In this document: in pieces, positions 1 through 9,935 of the stretch
How positions within the stretch are numbered: position 1 is the stretch's first letter
How the letters are laid out: every line of letters begins with the position of its first letter
Source of the DNA: CAWDDA01 sp963813345
GTDB lineage: Bacteria; Acidobacteriota; Blastocatellia; RBC074
Direction of reading: 5' to 3'
Assembly: GCA_963813345.1 (NCBI GenBank)
Contig: CAWEYR010000027.1
Span: forward strand, 1 to 64,000
DNA length: 64,000 nt
Translations under genes and position numbers: made by a program
Notes under the pieces: model-generated
What the model saw: only the letters and a program-made list of their open reading frames with translations
Databases searched by the model: none
Told to the model about the DNA's origin: nothing

Positions 1-563
1 TCCCATCATCTCAACATTGCGTTGCTCGTAACCATACCCACCCGAGGGAATGGGCATCCTTGCGCCCCCCTGCGACGGATAGCCTGATCCGGATCCAGCA
101 ACCTTTCCTGTCTTTGGCTCGAAGATCGTGAAGAGCAGGTCAAAGCTGCTGCCACCACCCGACGATCCCATGGAATGGTGCGCAATTCGAGATGAACAAC
201 AAAGATTTCATCCTGCTTGGCGCGCTTTGACGCTTCGGCGCGATTGGCATCCTTCTGCTCTTGAATATCGAGTGCACGATTCTCGCGCAACTCGGCGACG
301 CATGCCTGGCGGGCGATATCGGCATAAAACGTCGCTCCCATTATGTCCGCCAGATCAGACGCGATGAGGATAGTCAGAGGTTTCTCTTTAGGTTTCGCTG
401 CTTGAGCCTCGGGCTCTGGAACGACACGCGTGTCGGGCTGATTTACTCCCTGAATAGCAGGCTGTGATTCAGCTTTTTTCGATTTGCGACCGGATTGGCC
501 GAAGACGATCGCAGAGGAAATAGCCATCAGCCCTATCAGAACTACAGAAAATGACCGCCTCAT
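1..563 (-). CDS. Secreted protein of unknown function, frameshifted and probably incomplete
   Basis: I do not recognise this family. The start is the ATG at 563, preceded by GGGAGA. It opens a signal peptide (MRRSFSVVLIGLMAISSAIV), followed by a Lys/Pro/Glu-rich linker and a segment containing LTILIASDLADIMGATFYAD and a charged helix. The annotated frame ends at 6 in poor-looking sequence. From about 180 downward another minus frame reads much better (DLLFTIFEPKTGKVAGSGSG, then a Gly/Pro-rich stretch) and stays open to the window edge. One base therefore seems to be missing near 170-178, and the real C-terminus lies outside the window. It sits 36 bp downstream of sucD on the same strand and may be transcribed with it. 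Confidence 0.55.
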
Positions 564-598
564 ATTATCTCCCTGACGCTCCAGGCTGGGTCGCGTCG

Positions 599-1477
599 TC
601 ACCTCAAGACTTCTTTGATCTTAGCACCGATTTCAGCGGGACTCTTGACGACATGAATGCCGGCCGCTTCCATGGCTATCATCTTTTCAGCTGCGGTCCC
701 CTTCCCTCCTGCGATGATCGCTCCTGCGTGACCCATTCGCCGGCCTGGAGGTGCCGTCTGCCCGGCGATAAACCCGACGACGGGTTTTTTGACATGTTCT
801 TTTACGTAGATAGCCGCTTCTTCCTCGGCCGAGCCGCCGATTTCGCCGATCATGACGATGGCATCAGTCTCCGCATCCTGATTGAAAAGCTCAAGGGCAT
901 CGCGCTGTGACGTGCCGATGATAGGGTCGCCACCGATGCCAATGCATGTCGACTGACCAATTCCGAGGGCGGTCAACTGACCGACAGCTTCGTAAGTCAA
1001 CGTGCCACTTCGAGAGACGACACCGACGCGGCCTTCCTTATGAATCCGTCCGGGCATGATACCGACTTTGCATTTGCCCGGTGAAATAACGCCCGGGCAG
1101 TTCGGCCCGACAAGTCTAACGCTCCGGTGTCTTTGATCGCTGACGTAATTGAACGCCTTCACCATGTCGATGGTGGGAATGCCTTCGCTGATACAGACGA
1201 TGAGCGCAACACCCGCGTCAGCAGCTTCCATGATGGCATCGGCGGCGAAGGCGGGTGGGACGTAAACGACCGAAGCGTTGGCTCCGGTATTCTTTACGGC
1301 ATCGTCAACTGTATTGAAGACGGGAATACCTTCGTGCGTAGTGCCGCCTTTGCCGGGAGTAACGCCGGCGACAACATTGGTGCCATATTCTTTCATCTGC
1401 AATGCATGAAAGGTGCCTTCTTTTCCGGTCAGGCCCTGGACCAGGAGCCTGGTATTTTTATCGACGAGTACGCTCAA
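599..1477 (-). CDS. sucD: Succinyl-CoA synthetase (ADP-forming) alpha subunit
   Basis: The alpha subunit of the TCA-cycle ligase that converts succinyl-CoA to succinate with substrate-level phosphorylation. It binds CoA and carries the transiently phosphorylated histidine. The N-terminal CoA-binding Rossmann domain has GLTGKEGTFHALQMKEYGTN near residues 15-35. The catalytic His is in GHAGAIIAGGKG at about residue 250, as expected for the family. At 292 aa the length is normal. The start codon is TTG, supported by AGGAGGAG just upstream. The partner subunit gene sucC is about 23 kb away on the same strand instead of adjacent. Identification is secure. Confidence 0.97.
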   Translation of the reverse strand: MSVLVDKNTRLLVQGLTGKEGTFHALQMKEYGTNVVAGVTPGKGGTTHEGIPVFNTVDDAVKNTGANASVVYVPPAFAADAIMEAADAGVALIVCISEGIPTIDMVKAFNYVSDQRHRSVRLVGPNCPGVISPGKCKVGIMPGRIHKEGRVGVVSRSGTLTYEAVGQLTALGIGQSTCIGIGGDPIIGTSQRDALELFNQDAETDAIVMIGEIGGSAEEEAAIYVKEHVKKPVVGFIAGQTAPPGRRMGHAGAIIAGGKGTAAEKMIAMEAAGIHVVKSPAEIGAKIKEVLR

Positions 1478-1559
1478 AACTCCTCCTGATAGAAACGGAT
1501 GTGCGAGGAAACTGAGAGGTTAGCACACGAAACCGAAATTGCAGAACGGAGCCCCTCAC

Positions 1560-1575
1560 GTAAGTATTCACTTAC
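1560..1575. promoter_or_regulatory. Putative TetR operator, copy 1
   Basis: A 16-bp inverted repeat, GTAAGT-ATTC-ACTTAC, lying between sucD and the divergent tetR gene. A second 16-bp site of the same design is centred 52 bp downstream. Palindromes of this type next to a TetR gene are usually its own binding sites; that role is inferred. Confidence 0.6.
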
Positions 1576-1608
1576 AAGGAACTCTTGCGTGCGCGCCTTC
1601 GTTTATGA

Positions 1609-1630
1609 TAAGTAAGTAGGTGCTTACTTA
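1609..1630. promoter_or_regulatory. Putative TetR operator, copy 2
   Basis: A perfect inverted repeat with 8-bp arms, TAAGTAAG-TAGGTG-CTTACTTA, containing the same GTAAG...CTTAC core as the upstream copy. It lies 24 bp before the tetR start codon, overlapping the presumed promoter or transcript start. Binding there would repress tetR and the efflux genes behind it. Confidence 0.65.
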
Positions 1631-1653
1631 CGTCCAGTACGGAGGGGTATCAA

Positions 1654-2319
1654 TTGAGGGTTCTTAACAGTGTTCCGGATAAACCTTCCTCGCGCATGAG
1701 CGCTCAGAGCCGTCGCGAGCAGATTATCGATGTCGCCATTCGCCTCTTCTCGGAAAAGGGCTTTCGCGGCACCACCACCAAGGAAATTGCTCTCGCAGCA
1801 GGCGTCAACGAAGCGATCATTTTTCGCCATTTCAGCACCAAACGAGATCTTTATTCCGCCATCCTCGACCGCAAGTTTTCCCATTCGCACGCAGTCGAGG
1901 CCACCGTCGACCTGGCAATGGCCCGCAAGGATGACCGAGCCGTCTTTGAAACTATCGCGTCTCATATCCTCGATCAGCACGATGAGGATGACGCCTTCAT
2001 GCGACTGCTCTGCTATTCGGCACTCGAGCGGCACGAGCTGGCTGAAATGTTTCATCGAAACCAGGTGACTTACTATTACAAATATCTCGCGGGTTACATC
2101 AAAACCAGAGTTTCCGATGGAGCATTTCGGAAGGTTGACCCGATGACCACAGTCCGTGCATTTATCGGAATGGTGCTCTATCACGCTCAAATGAACCGGT
2201 TTTACGGAACTGGTCTGCTCAACATCTCAAACCGCCAGGCAGCGCTAAGATTCACAGACATCTGTTTCACTGGAATAGTCGCGCCCTCACAGACGCGAAA
2301 GACTGGATCAAAGTCATGA
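1654..2319 (+). CDS. TetR/AcrR-family transcriptional regulator of the efflux operon
   Basis: A TetR-type repressor of 221 aa. The N-terminal helix-turn-helix (about residues 18-65) includes RREQIIDVAIRLFSEKGFRG, TTTKEIALAAGVNEAIIFRH and FSTKRDLY, the classic order. The C-terminal half is a variable all-helical ligand domain. I place the start at TTG 1654 because GGAGGGG sits 7-13 bp upstream; an ATG at 1696 is the alternative. Its stop overlaps the next start (ATGA at 2316-2319), so it is translationally coupled to the membrane fusion protein. Two palindromes upstream are probable autoregulatory operators. The ligand is unknown and may be a pump substrate. Confidence 0.93.
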   Translation: MRVLNSVPDKPSSRMSAQSRREQIIDVAIRLFSEKGFRGTTTKEIALAAGVNEAIIFRHFSTKRDLYSAILDRKFSHSHAVEATVDLAMARKDDRAVFETIASHILDQHDEDDAFMRLLCYSALERHELAEMFHRNQVTYYYKYLAGYIKTRVSDGAFRKVDPMTTVRAFIGMVLYHAQMNRFYGTGLLNISNRQAALRFTDICFTGIVAPSQTRKTGSKS

Positions 2320-3614
2320 ATCAGCATTCGACATTACTCGAGGAGAAGGACGTTCACGAACCCAGGAGCGAGCACGCTGGTACGCGTCGCGGCCGGGCAC
2401 GCTACGTCGTGCCTCTGTTGCTTGCCGTAATTGCGATCGGAGCAGCCGCATTCTATATGAGAGGTCGGAGTAAGTCCGGCCCTGCTGCAAACGCTGCACC
2501 CTCACCCTCTGCGGCCAGCCTCGAGGGCGAGCCGATTTCGATAACTACAGCAGCCGCGGTTCGCCGCTCAAACGCCAGAACGGTCGAGGTTGTGGGGTCG
2601 CTTGCGGCTGACGAGGAGGTCATCGTTTCAGCACAGGTCGCGGGCGAGCTTTCGAGTATCAATGTGGACTTCGGGAGCTTCGTGCGACAGGGTCAGACGA
2701 TCGCACAACTTGATCAGCGAAATGCTCAGTTGAAAGTCGACCAGGCACAAGCCGCCATCAATCAGACACTCGCGCGTCTCGGAATGAAGGAGGGAGACCG
2801 CTTCGATCCACAGAAGAATGCCGATGTGCGAGTTGCCAAATCGCAACTCGACTGGGCAAATATGGACCTCGAGCGATCCACGCGTCTGGTGGAGAAAGGC
2901 GACATTTCCCGTTCGACGTACGACCAGGCCGTGATCAATCATCAGCTCGCCTCAGCGCGTCATCAGGCAGCGCTTGATCAGGTGCAGCAGCAACTGGCAG
3001 TGCTCGAACAGCAGCGGGCAACACTTCAGCTTGCGCGCCGCGAACTTTCGGACACTGTGGTGCGCGCGCCGATCAGCGGGGCCGTAAAAGAAAAACTGGC
3101 GTCGCGCGGAACCTACCTTCCAGTCAACGGCAAGATCGTGACGCTGGTACGCCTCAATCCGCTGCGCGTTCGGGCCGACATCCCCGAGTCTTCTGCAGCC
3201 AATATTCGCATCGGGCAGACGGCGACGTTCACGGTTGACAGTTTTCCGGGAAGATCATTCTCCGCAAGAATTGTGAGGATCGGACCATCGCTCAATGAAC
3301 AGACGAGAGCACTGTCTGTCGAGGCTGAGGTTGGCAATGCCGGCAATCTTCTTCGTCCGGGTATGTTCACCCGCTCTCAGGTAGTCGTGAATCCGAGCGC
3401 ATCCGCCGTCATGGTTCCTCAGGCAGCCGTGCAGTACACCGCCGGCGTTTCGAAAGTTTTTGTGATCGAGAATGGAGTTGTGAGCGAGCGGATTGTGCAA
3501 ACGGGAGTCACGGATGGCGATCTGGTCGAAGTTCTCAGCGGCGTGAATGAGGGCGACGTGGTTGCTACCAGCGCTCTCGATCAATTGCACCAGGGTTCAC
3601 GGGTCCGCCAGTAG
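2316..3614 (+). CDS. RND efflux periplasmic adaptor (membrane fusion protein)
   Basis: HlyD/AcrA-type adaptor linking an inner-membrane RND pump to an outer-membrane channel. There is one N-terminal membrane segment (about residues 30-46, VVPLLLAVIAIGAAAFY). A barrel-sandwich (lipoyl-like) half follows (IISAQ-like VIVSAQVAGELSSINVDFGS), then a long coiled-coil hairpin rich in Gln and Ala (about 135-240), the second lipoyl half (VVRAPISGAVKEKLASRGTY) and beta-barrel and membrane-proximal domains. The 432-aa length is slightly long because of the linker after the membrane anchor. It overlaps tetR by 4 bp and lies 18 bp before the pump gene, so it belongs to one operon. Confidence 0.95.
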   Translation: MNQHSTLLEEKDVHEPRSEHAGTRRGRARYVVPLLLAVIAIGAAAFYMRGRSKSGPAANAAPSPSAASLEGEPISITTAAAVRRSNARTVEVVGSLAADEEVIVSAQVAGELSSINVDFGSFVRQGQTIAQLDQRNAQLKVDQAQAAINQTLARLGMKEGDRFDPQKNADVRVAKSQLDWANMDLERSTRLVEKGDISRSTYDQAVINHQLASARHQAALDQVQQQLAVLEQQRATLQLARRELSDTVVRAPISGAVKEKLASRGTYLPVNGKIVTLVRLNPLRVRADIPESSAANIRIGQTATFTVDSFPGRSFSARIVRIGPSLNEQTRALSVEAEVGNAGNLLRPGMFTRSQVVVNPSASAVMVPQAAVQYTAGVSKVFVIENGVVSERIVQTGVTDGDLVEVLSGVNEGDVVATSALDQLHQGSRVRQ

Positions 3615-3632
3615 GCGCAATTAAGAGGCGTT

Positions 3633-6600
3633 ATGCAAAGACTTGCTGAAATCTGCGTTCGCCGTCCGGTGTTCGCGACCATGCTCATCATGGCGTTGGT
3701 CGTGATGGGCATTTTTTCTTACAACCGGCTGACTGTCGAAAGATTCCCGCGCGTCGAGTTTCCGACCATTACTGTGACGACCGCTCTTCCCGGTGCGGCT
3801 CCTCAGGAGATCGAAACCGAAATCACGGACAAGGTCGAACAGGCAGTCAACACGATCAGCGGCATCGAAGAGTTGCGTTCGATCTCAGCAGAGGGAGTTT
3901 CACAGGTCTTTGTGACCTTCGTCATCGAGCGTGACATCGATATTGCCGCCCAGGACGTACGTGACAAGATCAACACCGTTCTACCGTTGTTGCCGCGAAA
4001 CATCGACCAGCCGACGGTTGAGAAGATCGATCCTGATTCCGCACCGATCATGACAATCTCTGTCGCCTCGAGCCGTTCGGTTCGTGAAATGACGGAGTTC
4101 GCCGACAAAGTGCTTCGGCGCCAGCTCGAATCAGTCAGCGGAGTCGGTCAGATTCTCATCATCGGCGGGCGCAAGCGCCAGATCAATGTTGTGCTCGATG
4201 CCGAGAAGATGCGCGCTTACAACCTGAGTGTGGCCCAGGTGAGTGCGGCACTTCAGGCCCAGAATCTCGAACTTCCCGGTGGACGCGTCGAGCAGACTGA
4301 CCGCACGCTGACGCTGCGCACGCTCGGACGTCTTCAGAATTCGAAGGATTTCAACAATGTCGTCGTCTCACAGAGGAACAACTACCCTGTAAAGATTTCC
4401 GATATTGGATACACCGAAGACGGAGTTGAAGACGAGCTCACGGCGGGCCGGCTCAACGACAAGCCGGCACTGCTTCTGCAGGTCCGTCGCCAGTCCGGGA
4501 CGAATACTGTTGACGTTGTAAACGCGATAAAAGAGCGGCTGGAAGAGCTGCGAAAAGTGCTTCCCGGCGGCTATTCGGTCGAAATCGTACGTGATCAGTC
4601 GGCGTTTATTATCGCCGCATTTCACACTGTCCGGGAACATCTGGTCATCGGATCGCTTCTCGCATCGCTCGTTGTGCTGCTCTTCATGCGGAATCTGCGG
4701 GCGACACTGATTGCAGCGATTGCGATTCCGACTTCCATCATTTCGACCTTCTTTGCGATGGACTATGCGGGAATCACCCTTAATGGTCCCGAGTATGCTC
4801 GGGCTGACCCTTTCGGTCGGAATCGTCATCGATGACGCGATTGTAGTTCTCGAGAACATCTTCAGATACATCGAAGAAAAGGGCTATTCGCCATTTCAGG
4901 CGGCGATTGAAGCAACCCGCGAAATCGGGCTCGCAGTCACGGCAACAACCCTTTCGCTGGTTGTGATCTTTCTTCCGGTAGCATTCATGCCGAGCATCGC
5001 GGGCAAGTTCTTCAAGAGCGTCGCGCTGACGATGGCATTCGCGATCATGGTGTCACTGCTCGTAAGTTTCACGCTGACCCCGATGCTGAGTGCGAGGATG
5101 CTCAAGCGTCTCAAGCGGGGAAAGGGTGATGATGAGCATCCGGCGACGAGAGCGCTCAAGCCACTTCCGAAACCAAAGCATCACGATTCGAAGGATTCTT
5201 TCTTCTTCCGCTGGCTCGACCGCGTCTACACGAGGCTTTTGAAGCTCTCGCTGCGCCATCGCCTGGTGGTTACATCGATTGCAATACTCGTGATGATCTC
5301 GATCGTTCCGCTATTCATGTATGTGGGAAAGGATTTCTTCCCGCAGGATGATCAGGACGAGTTCGAAGTCAGCCTTCGCGCGGCTGAAGGTATGTCGCTC
5401 AAATCAACGCTCGACATCTCGGAGCGGGTCGCCAAAGAGATTCGGGAGCTTCCGCATGTTGCCTACACGATAACAACGATTGGCGACAATCCGCAGCGCT
5501 GGCCGAATCTGGCAAAGGTCTACGTCAAGCTCGCACCTTTGAGCACAAGAGAATTGACACAGTTCGACCTCATGGGGATGGCGCGCGAAAAGGTGCTCCC
5601 AAAGTTCGCCTCTTTAGGACTTCGCGCCACGGTAAATCCTGTCGCCACGATCGGCGGCAGTGCGCAGCAAAACGCAGACGTGGCGTTTGAGCTTCGCGGC
5701 CCCAACCTCGAGAAGCTTAATTCCTACTCGAACGAACTGCTCGCACGTTTGAAAAAGATGCCGGGTGTAGTTGATGCCGACACGTCGTTGATAATCGGTA
5801 AGCCCGAGTTGCGAGCGCAGATTGATCGTGCAAAAGCTGCCGATCTCGGCGTAAGCGTCGTTGATATCGCTCAAAGTCTGAGACTGCTGGTTGGAGGAGA
5901 CCAGATTTCAACCTTCAACGAAGGCGGCGAGCAATACGAAGTGCACGTGCGCGCACAGGAAGGCTTTCGAAGCGACTCGAGCGGCATCGCGCTCATGAAT
6001 GTGCCTTCGACGCGGGTGGGCAGTATCGGTCTCGACAACGTTGCACGACTTGTAGAGACAACCGGCCCATCACAAATTGACCGCGTCGCCCGGCAAAAGC
6101 AGGTGCTGCTGACCGGAAATCTAAAGCCGGGCTTTTCTCAGAGTCAGATCATCGAGCTGCTTAACAAAGAAGTGAAGTCGATGAATCTGCCCGCGGACTA
6201 TACTGTCGGGCTCGCCGGAAGGACAAAGGAGCTGGGCAAGACAATGCGCGGGTTTATCCTCGCCTTCGTCCTCTCATTTGTCTTCATGTACATAGTCCTC
6301 GCAGCGCAGTTTGAGTCGTTTATCCATCCTGTAACTGTCCTTATGGCGCTTCCCTTGAGTGCACCATTTGCCATCGTCTCTCTGATCATTGCAGGTCAGA
6401 GCTTCAACATGTTCACAGCACTTGGCCTGCTCGTGCTCTTCGGAATGGTGAAGAAGAACTCGATTCTGCAGATTGATCATGCCAATGGGCTACGCGCCAA
6501 GGGGATGGAGCGGCACGAGGCCCTGGTTCAGTCAAGCCGCGACCGGTTGCGTCCAATCCTGATGACGACGATCGCATTCGTCGCTGGTATGGCGCCGCTG

Positions 6601-6843
6601 GCAATCAGCAGCGGACCTGGCGCGGGAATCAACCGCTCAACCTCTGTGGTTGTGATCGGTGGCCAGACGCTGTGTCTTTTACTGACGCTGCTTATGACGC
6701 CCGTTGCCTATTCGTTCTTTGACGATGCCATCAATTCACCGGTATGGGCGCGGATGCGCGCGAGATGGCAGGCTTCGACCGAGTGGGCGCGACGGAAGAC
6801 AGCGGCGGCGACGTCGTCGTTTTTTGGAGTTTTCAACCGATGA
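3633..6843 (+). CDS. RND family efflux transporter, inner-membrane pump (one frameshift)
   Basis: A proton-driven multidrug or metabolite exporter of the AcrB/HAE-1 class, about 1,070 aa when the two reading frames are joined. The N-terminal part has MQRLAEICVRRPVFATMLIM, the first porter domain and the start of the membrane block (HLVIGSLLASLVVLLFMRN). The C-terminal part begins PSMLGLTLSVGIVIDDAIVV, the TM4 motif with the paired Asp residues used for proton relay. It ends with the second porter domain and membrane block. The frame breaks at the CCC run at 4788-4790: removing one C gives LNGPSMLGLTLSVG, which fits the family. Ribosome-binding AGAGG precedes the ATG. It is the pump of the tetR-MFP-RND-TolC operon. 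Confidence 0.93.
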
Positions 6844-6878
6844 ACGGTGTTTAGCAAGAGTCTGGCAATGGATTGCAG

Positions 6879-7063
6879 TGTCGCCGAAGGCGACATATTC
6901 AGTAGCCGGTGGCAACGCCACCGGTTTGAACAACAGCAATTTCCCGAACCTGAAACGGGTCGAAGTCCTGCGCAGTATTCGACCCTTTCAGGGTCGGATG
7001 TTGTTCGCTGTTAGTATCCGGTGGCGTTGCCACCGGCTATTGAATTTGTCGCCTTCGGCGACA
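6879..7063. repeat. 185-bp composite inverted repeat (REP-like)
   Basis: The two ends, 6879-6924 and 7018-7063, are 46-bp reverse complements with only two mismatches that I can see. Each end holds two smaller palindromes, TGTCGCC-GA-AGGCGACA and CCGGTGGC-AAC-GCCACCGG. The centre has another pair built on GACCC/GGGTC. No ORF or transposase lies inside. It fills the whole 230-bp gap between the pump gene and the cyclodeaminase-like gene and could fold into a large cruciform or attenuating RNA hairpin. Confidence 0.8.
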
Positions 7064-7079
7064 GAGCGACTAAAACGTG

Positions 7080-8042
7080 ATGGCAATTTATCTGACCGAG
7101 AATGACGTTGCATCGCTCCTGACTATGGAAGATGCGCTTGCGGCTGTTGAAAGCGTCCTGCGTTCACACGCGAATGGGAACGCGATAAACGAGCCACGAC
7201 GCCGCGTGCGCGCTGCGGGAACCACCCTTCACGTCATGAGTGGAGCTGTGACTGGGCCTGATGCGGCGAATTCCTGGCTCGGACTCAAGGCTTACACCGT
7301 CAGCCGGTCCGGCGCGCGTTTCGTTGTGAATCTTTTCAACGCCCAGTCAGGCGAGCTCGTCGCGATTCTTGAGGCAGACCGGCTTGGACAGATACGCACG
7401 GGAGCGGCGAGCGGCATTGCCACCAGATACATGTCGAATCCGGATGCGCGTCGCATCGCGGTCTATGGAACAGGATGGCAGGCGCGAAGCCAGCTTGCAG
7501 CCGTTGCCGCCGTTCGGGCTCCCGAGGAAATCAAGGTCTACAGTCGTTCTGCCGCAAATCGCGACCGCTTCTGTGAAGAGATGCGCGCTGAGCTCGCGTT
7601 CGATCGGATCCACGCTGTTTCGACGCCTGAGGCAGCGGCCGAAGGAGCTGAGATCATCATCACAATCACAACCTCTCGCGAGCCGGTTCTTCTCAACAAA
7701 TGGGTCTCCGCCGGAGCTCACATCAACGCCGCTGGAGGTAATTCGCTTCTCAGGCGAGAGGTCGATGATGAGCTCATTGGGCGCGCTTCCGCGGTTGTCG
7801 TGGATGCGATCGACCAGGCACGAATCGAAGCCGGTGAGCTTGTTTCTGCTGTCGAGAAGGGGTTGCTCTCGTGGGAGCGCGTCCGCGAGCTCCGTCAGGT
7901 AGTCAATGGTGAGTTCTCCGCAAGACGCGATGAAAGTGCGATTACTTTATTCAAGTCACTCGGGATAGCAATCGAGGACATAGCGGTCGCTGCGATCGTT
8001 TATCAACGTGCTCGCGAGCGCGGGTTGGGGAAGGAGATTTGA
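7080..8042 (+). CDS. Ornithine cyclodeaminase / mu-crystallin family protein
   Basis: A NAD(P)-dependent enzyme of the family that includes ornithine cyclodeaminase, alanine dehydrogenase (archaeal type) and ketimine reductase. The substrate is not predictable from sequence. The first half is the substrate domain, with a Lys in GLKAYTVSR. Residues about 85-125 read VAILEADRLGQIRTGAASGI, the family hallmark. The Rossmann fold follows at RRIAVYGTGWQARSQLAAV. The start is ATG 7080; a GTG immediately before it is in frame, and no clear ribosome-binding site is present. It lies between the pump and TolC genes of an efflux operon and its stop is 2 bp from the TolC start, suggesting co-translation. 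Confidence 0.9.
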   Translation: MAIYLTENDVASLLTMEDALAAVESVLRSHANGNAINEPRRRVRAAGTTLHVMSGAVTGPDAANSWLGLKAYTVSRSGARFVVNLFNAQSGELVAILEADRLGQIRTGAASGIATRYMSNPDARRIAVYGTGWQARSQLAAVAAVRAPEEIKVYSRSAANRDRFCEEMRAELAFDRIHAVSTPEAAAEGAEIIITITTSREPVLLNKWVSAGAHINAAGGNSLLRREVDDELIGRASAVVVDAIDQARIEAGELVSAVEKGLLSWERVRELRQVVNGEFSARRDESAITLFKSLGIAIEDIAVAAIVYQRARERGLGKEI

Positions 8043-8044
8043 GT

Positions 8045-9752
8045 ATGTGGAATAGACATCTGAAAGCGAGTTGCTTTGCGCTCATTATTACTATTACAGC
8101 TCTTGCTCATAGTGTGCTTGCTCAGGACAGACCGGCTGCGGTCGCGACGCCGGCAGCAACGGATCAAAGGATTGGCGTCGACTCTTCGAAGGTTGTTCGG
8201 ATGACGCTCCGCGAAGCGATCGGTCTGGCACTCGAAAATAATCGTGATATCGAGGTGGATCGACTGAGCGTGCAGCTCAACGAGTTCGATTTGCGTGGAT
8301 CACAGGGGGCCTACGATCCGATTCTGAATGCCAGCATCTATTACGATCGCCGGCTGATTCCAGCGACGTCATTCTTTGCGAATGGAAAAACAGACAATGT
8401 AATAGGCAATGCCAGATTGACTCAGCGGACACCGTGGCAGGGCGGAAGCTACGAAGTTCTCTTCGACAACAACAGATCAACGACAGCGAACCCTTTCAAC
8501 GTGCTGAATCCTCAATATCAGACGACGCTCAGCTTCACTTATGTTCAGCCGATCTGGCGAAATCGCTCGATAGACTCGTCTCGACGTCAGATCAAGATTA
8601 CAAAGAAGCGGCTCGACATTTCCGACAGCCAGTTCCGGCAGCGGGCAATTGAAATCATCGCTCAGGTACAGCGCGCTTACTGGGACCTTGTCTTCGCGCG
8701 CCGCGATCGCGACATAAAGCGCGAAGCGGTAGAGATGGCACGCACTCAGCTTGATTCGAATCAGCGCCGGGTTGACGCAGGACAGCTTGCGCCAGCGGAT
8801 GTGATTTCTGCGCGCGTCGAGGTTGAGCGACGCACCGATGAAGCTGAAGCCGCACTCGAAGCGATTCAGCGCGCCGAGAATGCTCTGAAGAACCTGATGC
8901 TCGAGCCCGGGAAGGCAGAGCTCTGGAGCTCGACCAGTCGAACCAACCGAGGCACCCGAAGTGGACACCTCGGCTTCTATTCCTCTCGCAGACGCCGTCA
9001 AGCTCGCATATCGCAGCCGTCCTGAGCTCGAGCAATATCGACTTAGAAGCGATCTCAATGAGGTCGACGTCGACTATTTTCGCAATCAGACCAAACCTCA
9101 GATTGATTTCTTCATGACTTACGGAGCGGTCGGACTTGCCGGATTCCTGCGGCCCGAACAGAATCCAATCACGGCGGGGAATATAGCGTTATATAGCCGG
9201 GTCAATGAGCTCTCAGCGATTGCGGGCTTGCCTCCGCTTCCTCCGCCTGCGATCGATGGCACTCTCAATCCGAGCCTGCTCGGCGGATATGGCCAGAGCC
9301 TGCAGAACCTGTTGAAGAACGAGTTCCGCGCCTGGAGAGTGGGAGTCAATTTCAATCTTCCGCTCCGAAACCGGACAGCCGAAGCGCAGTATGGCCGTGC
9401 CCTTGCCGAGGGGCGGCAGATAGATGTGCAGCGCCAGAAGATGGAACAACAGGTCGAGGTTGAAGTGCGCAATGCGCTTCAGGCTGTGGACACGTCGAGG
9501 CGGCGAGTCGAAGCTGCAAAGAATTCGCGAGTCAATGCCGAGCTTCAGTATGAGAGCGAGGTTCGAAAGTTCGACGCCGGCCAATCGACAAACTTCCTGG
9601 TGCTCGATCGCCAGAACGCAATGTCATCCGCAAGAGGCCGTGAGCTGAAAGCACTTACCGACTACACCAAGGCCGTCGCAGAGCTTCAGCGCTCTGTGTC
9701 AACAACCCTGGCAAGCAACAGTATTCAGTTAAAGGGCGCGACAACGAACTAG
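8045..9752 (+). CDS. TolC-family outer-membrane efflux protein (one frameshift)
   Basis: The outer-membrane channel of the RND system, about 568 aa after joining. The start is ATG 8045 with AAGGAG 8 bp upstream. A signal peptide (LIITITALAHSVLAQ) is followed by two OEP repeats. The first holds MTLREAIGLALENNRDIEVD and coiled helices. The second begins IPLADAVKLAYRSRPELEQY, preceded by the usual PVEPTEAPEVD-type linker. The two halves are in different frames; one surplus base near 8930 restores ELWS-RPVEPTEAPEVDTS. The second half has a Pro/Leu-rich insertion near 9230. It completes the tripartite pump encoded just upstream. Confidence 0.92.
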
Positions 9753-9762
9753 AGAAGAACGA

Positions 9763-9836
9763 CTCACGCGAAGGCGCGAAGACGCGAAGAAGACACATTC
9801 TTATTTCTTCTTCGCGTCTTCGCGCCTTCGCGTGAG
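9763..9836. repeat. Perfect 30-bp inverted repeat, GCGAAG-type (family E); possible terminator
   Basis: Arms 9763-9792 and 9807-9836 are exact reverse complements around a 14-base loop. They consist of reiterated CGCGAAG units. The hairpin lies 10 bp after the TolC stop and could end the efflux transcript, though no U-tract follows. A degenerate relative lies at 29966-30056. Confidence 0.75.
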
Positions 9837-9843
9837 ACTTTCT

Positions 9844-9873
9844 GGATTCCGCCTTAAGGCGGTACTACATGCC
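9844..9873. repeat. Single REP-like palindrome (family A variant)
   Basis: Contains ATTCCGCCTTAAGGCGGTAC followed by TACATGCC. The same unit occurs in the opposite orientation at 60632-60660, and close relatives ending in ACGTTGTAC recur elsewhere in the window. Confidence 0.7.
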
Positions 9874-9880
9874 TTTTTGG

Positions 9881-9889
9881 TGCTAATAT
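9881..9889 (+). promoter_or_regulatory. Possible extended -10 promoter for the DUF1844 operon
   Basis: TGC-TAATAT matches an extended -10 element. Transcription from about 9896 would give a 40-base leader with AAGGAG before the DUF1844 start. No good -35 is visible, as is allowed for extended -10 promoters. The evidence is weak. Confidence 0.35.
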
Positions 9890-9935
9890 TACCGTTTGCT
9901 GCAAATGCTTTTGTGTGAAGGAGAAACGACGGAAC

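Noticed and set aside
1585..1612. Promoter hexamers between the two TetR operators
   Set aside because: TTGCGT and TATGAT are only 13 bases apart, too close for a standard promoter; exact promoter position is unresolved.
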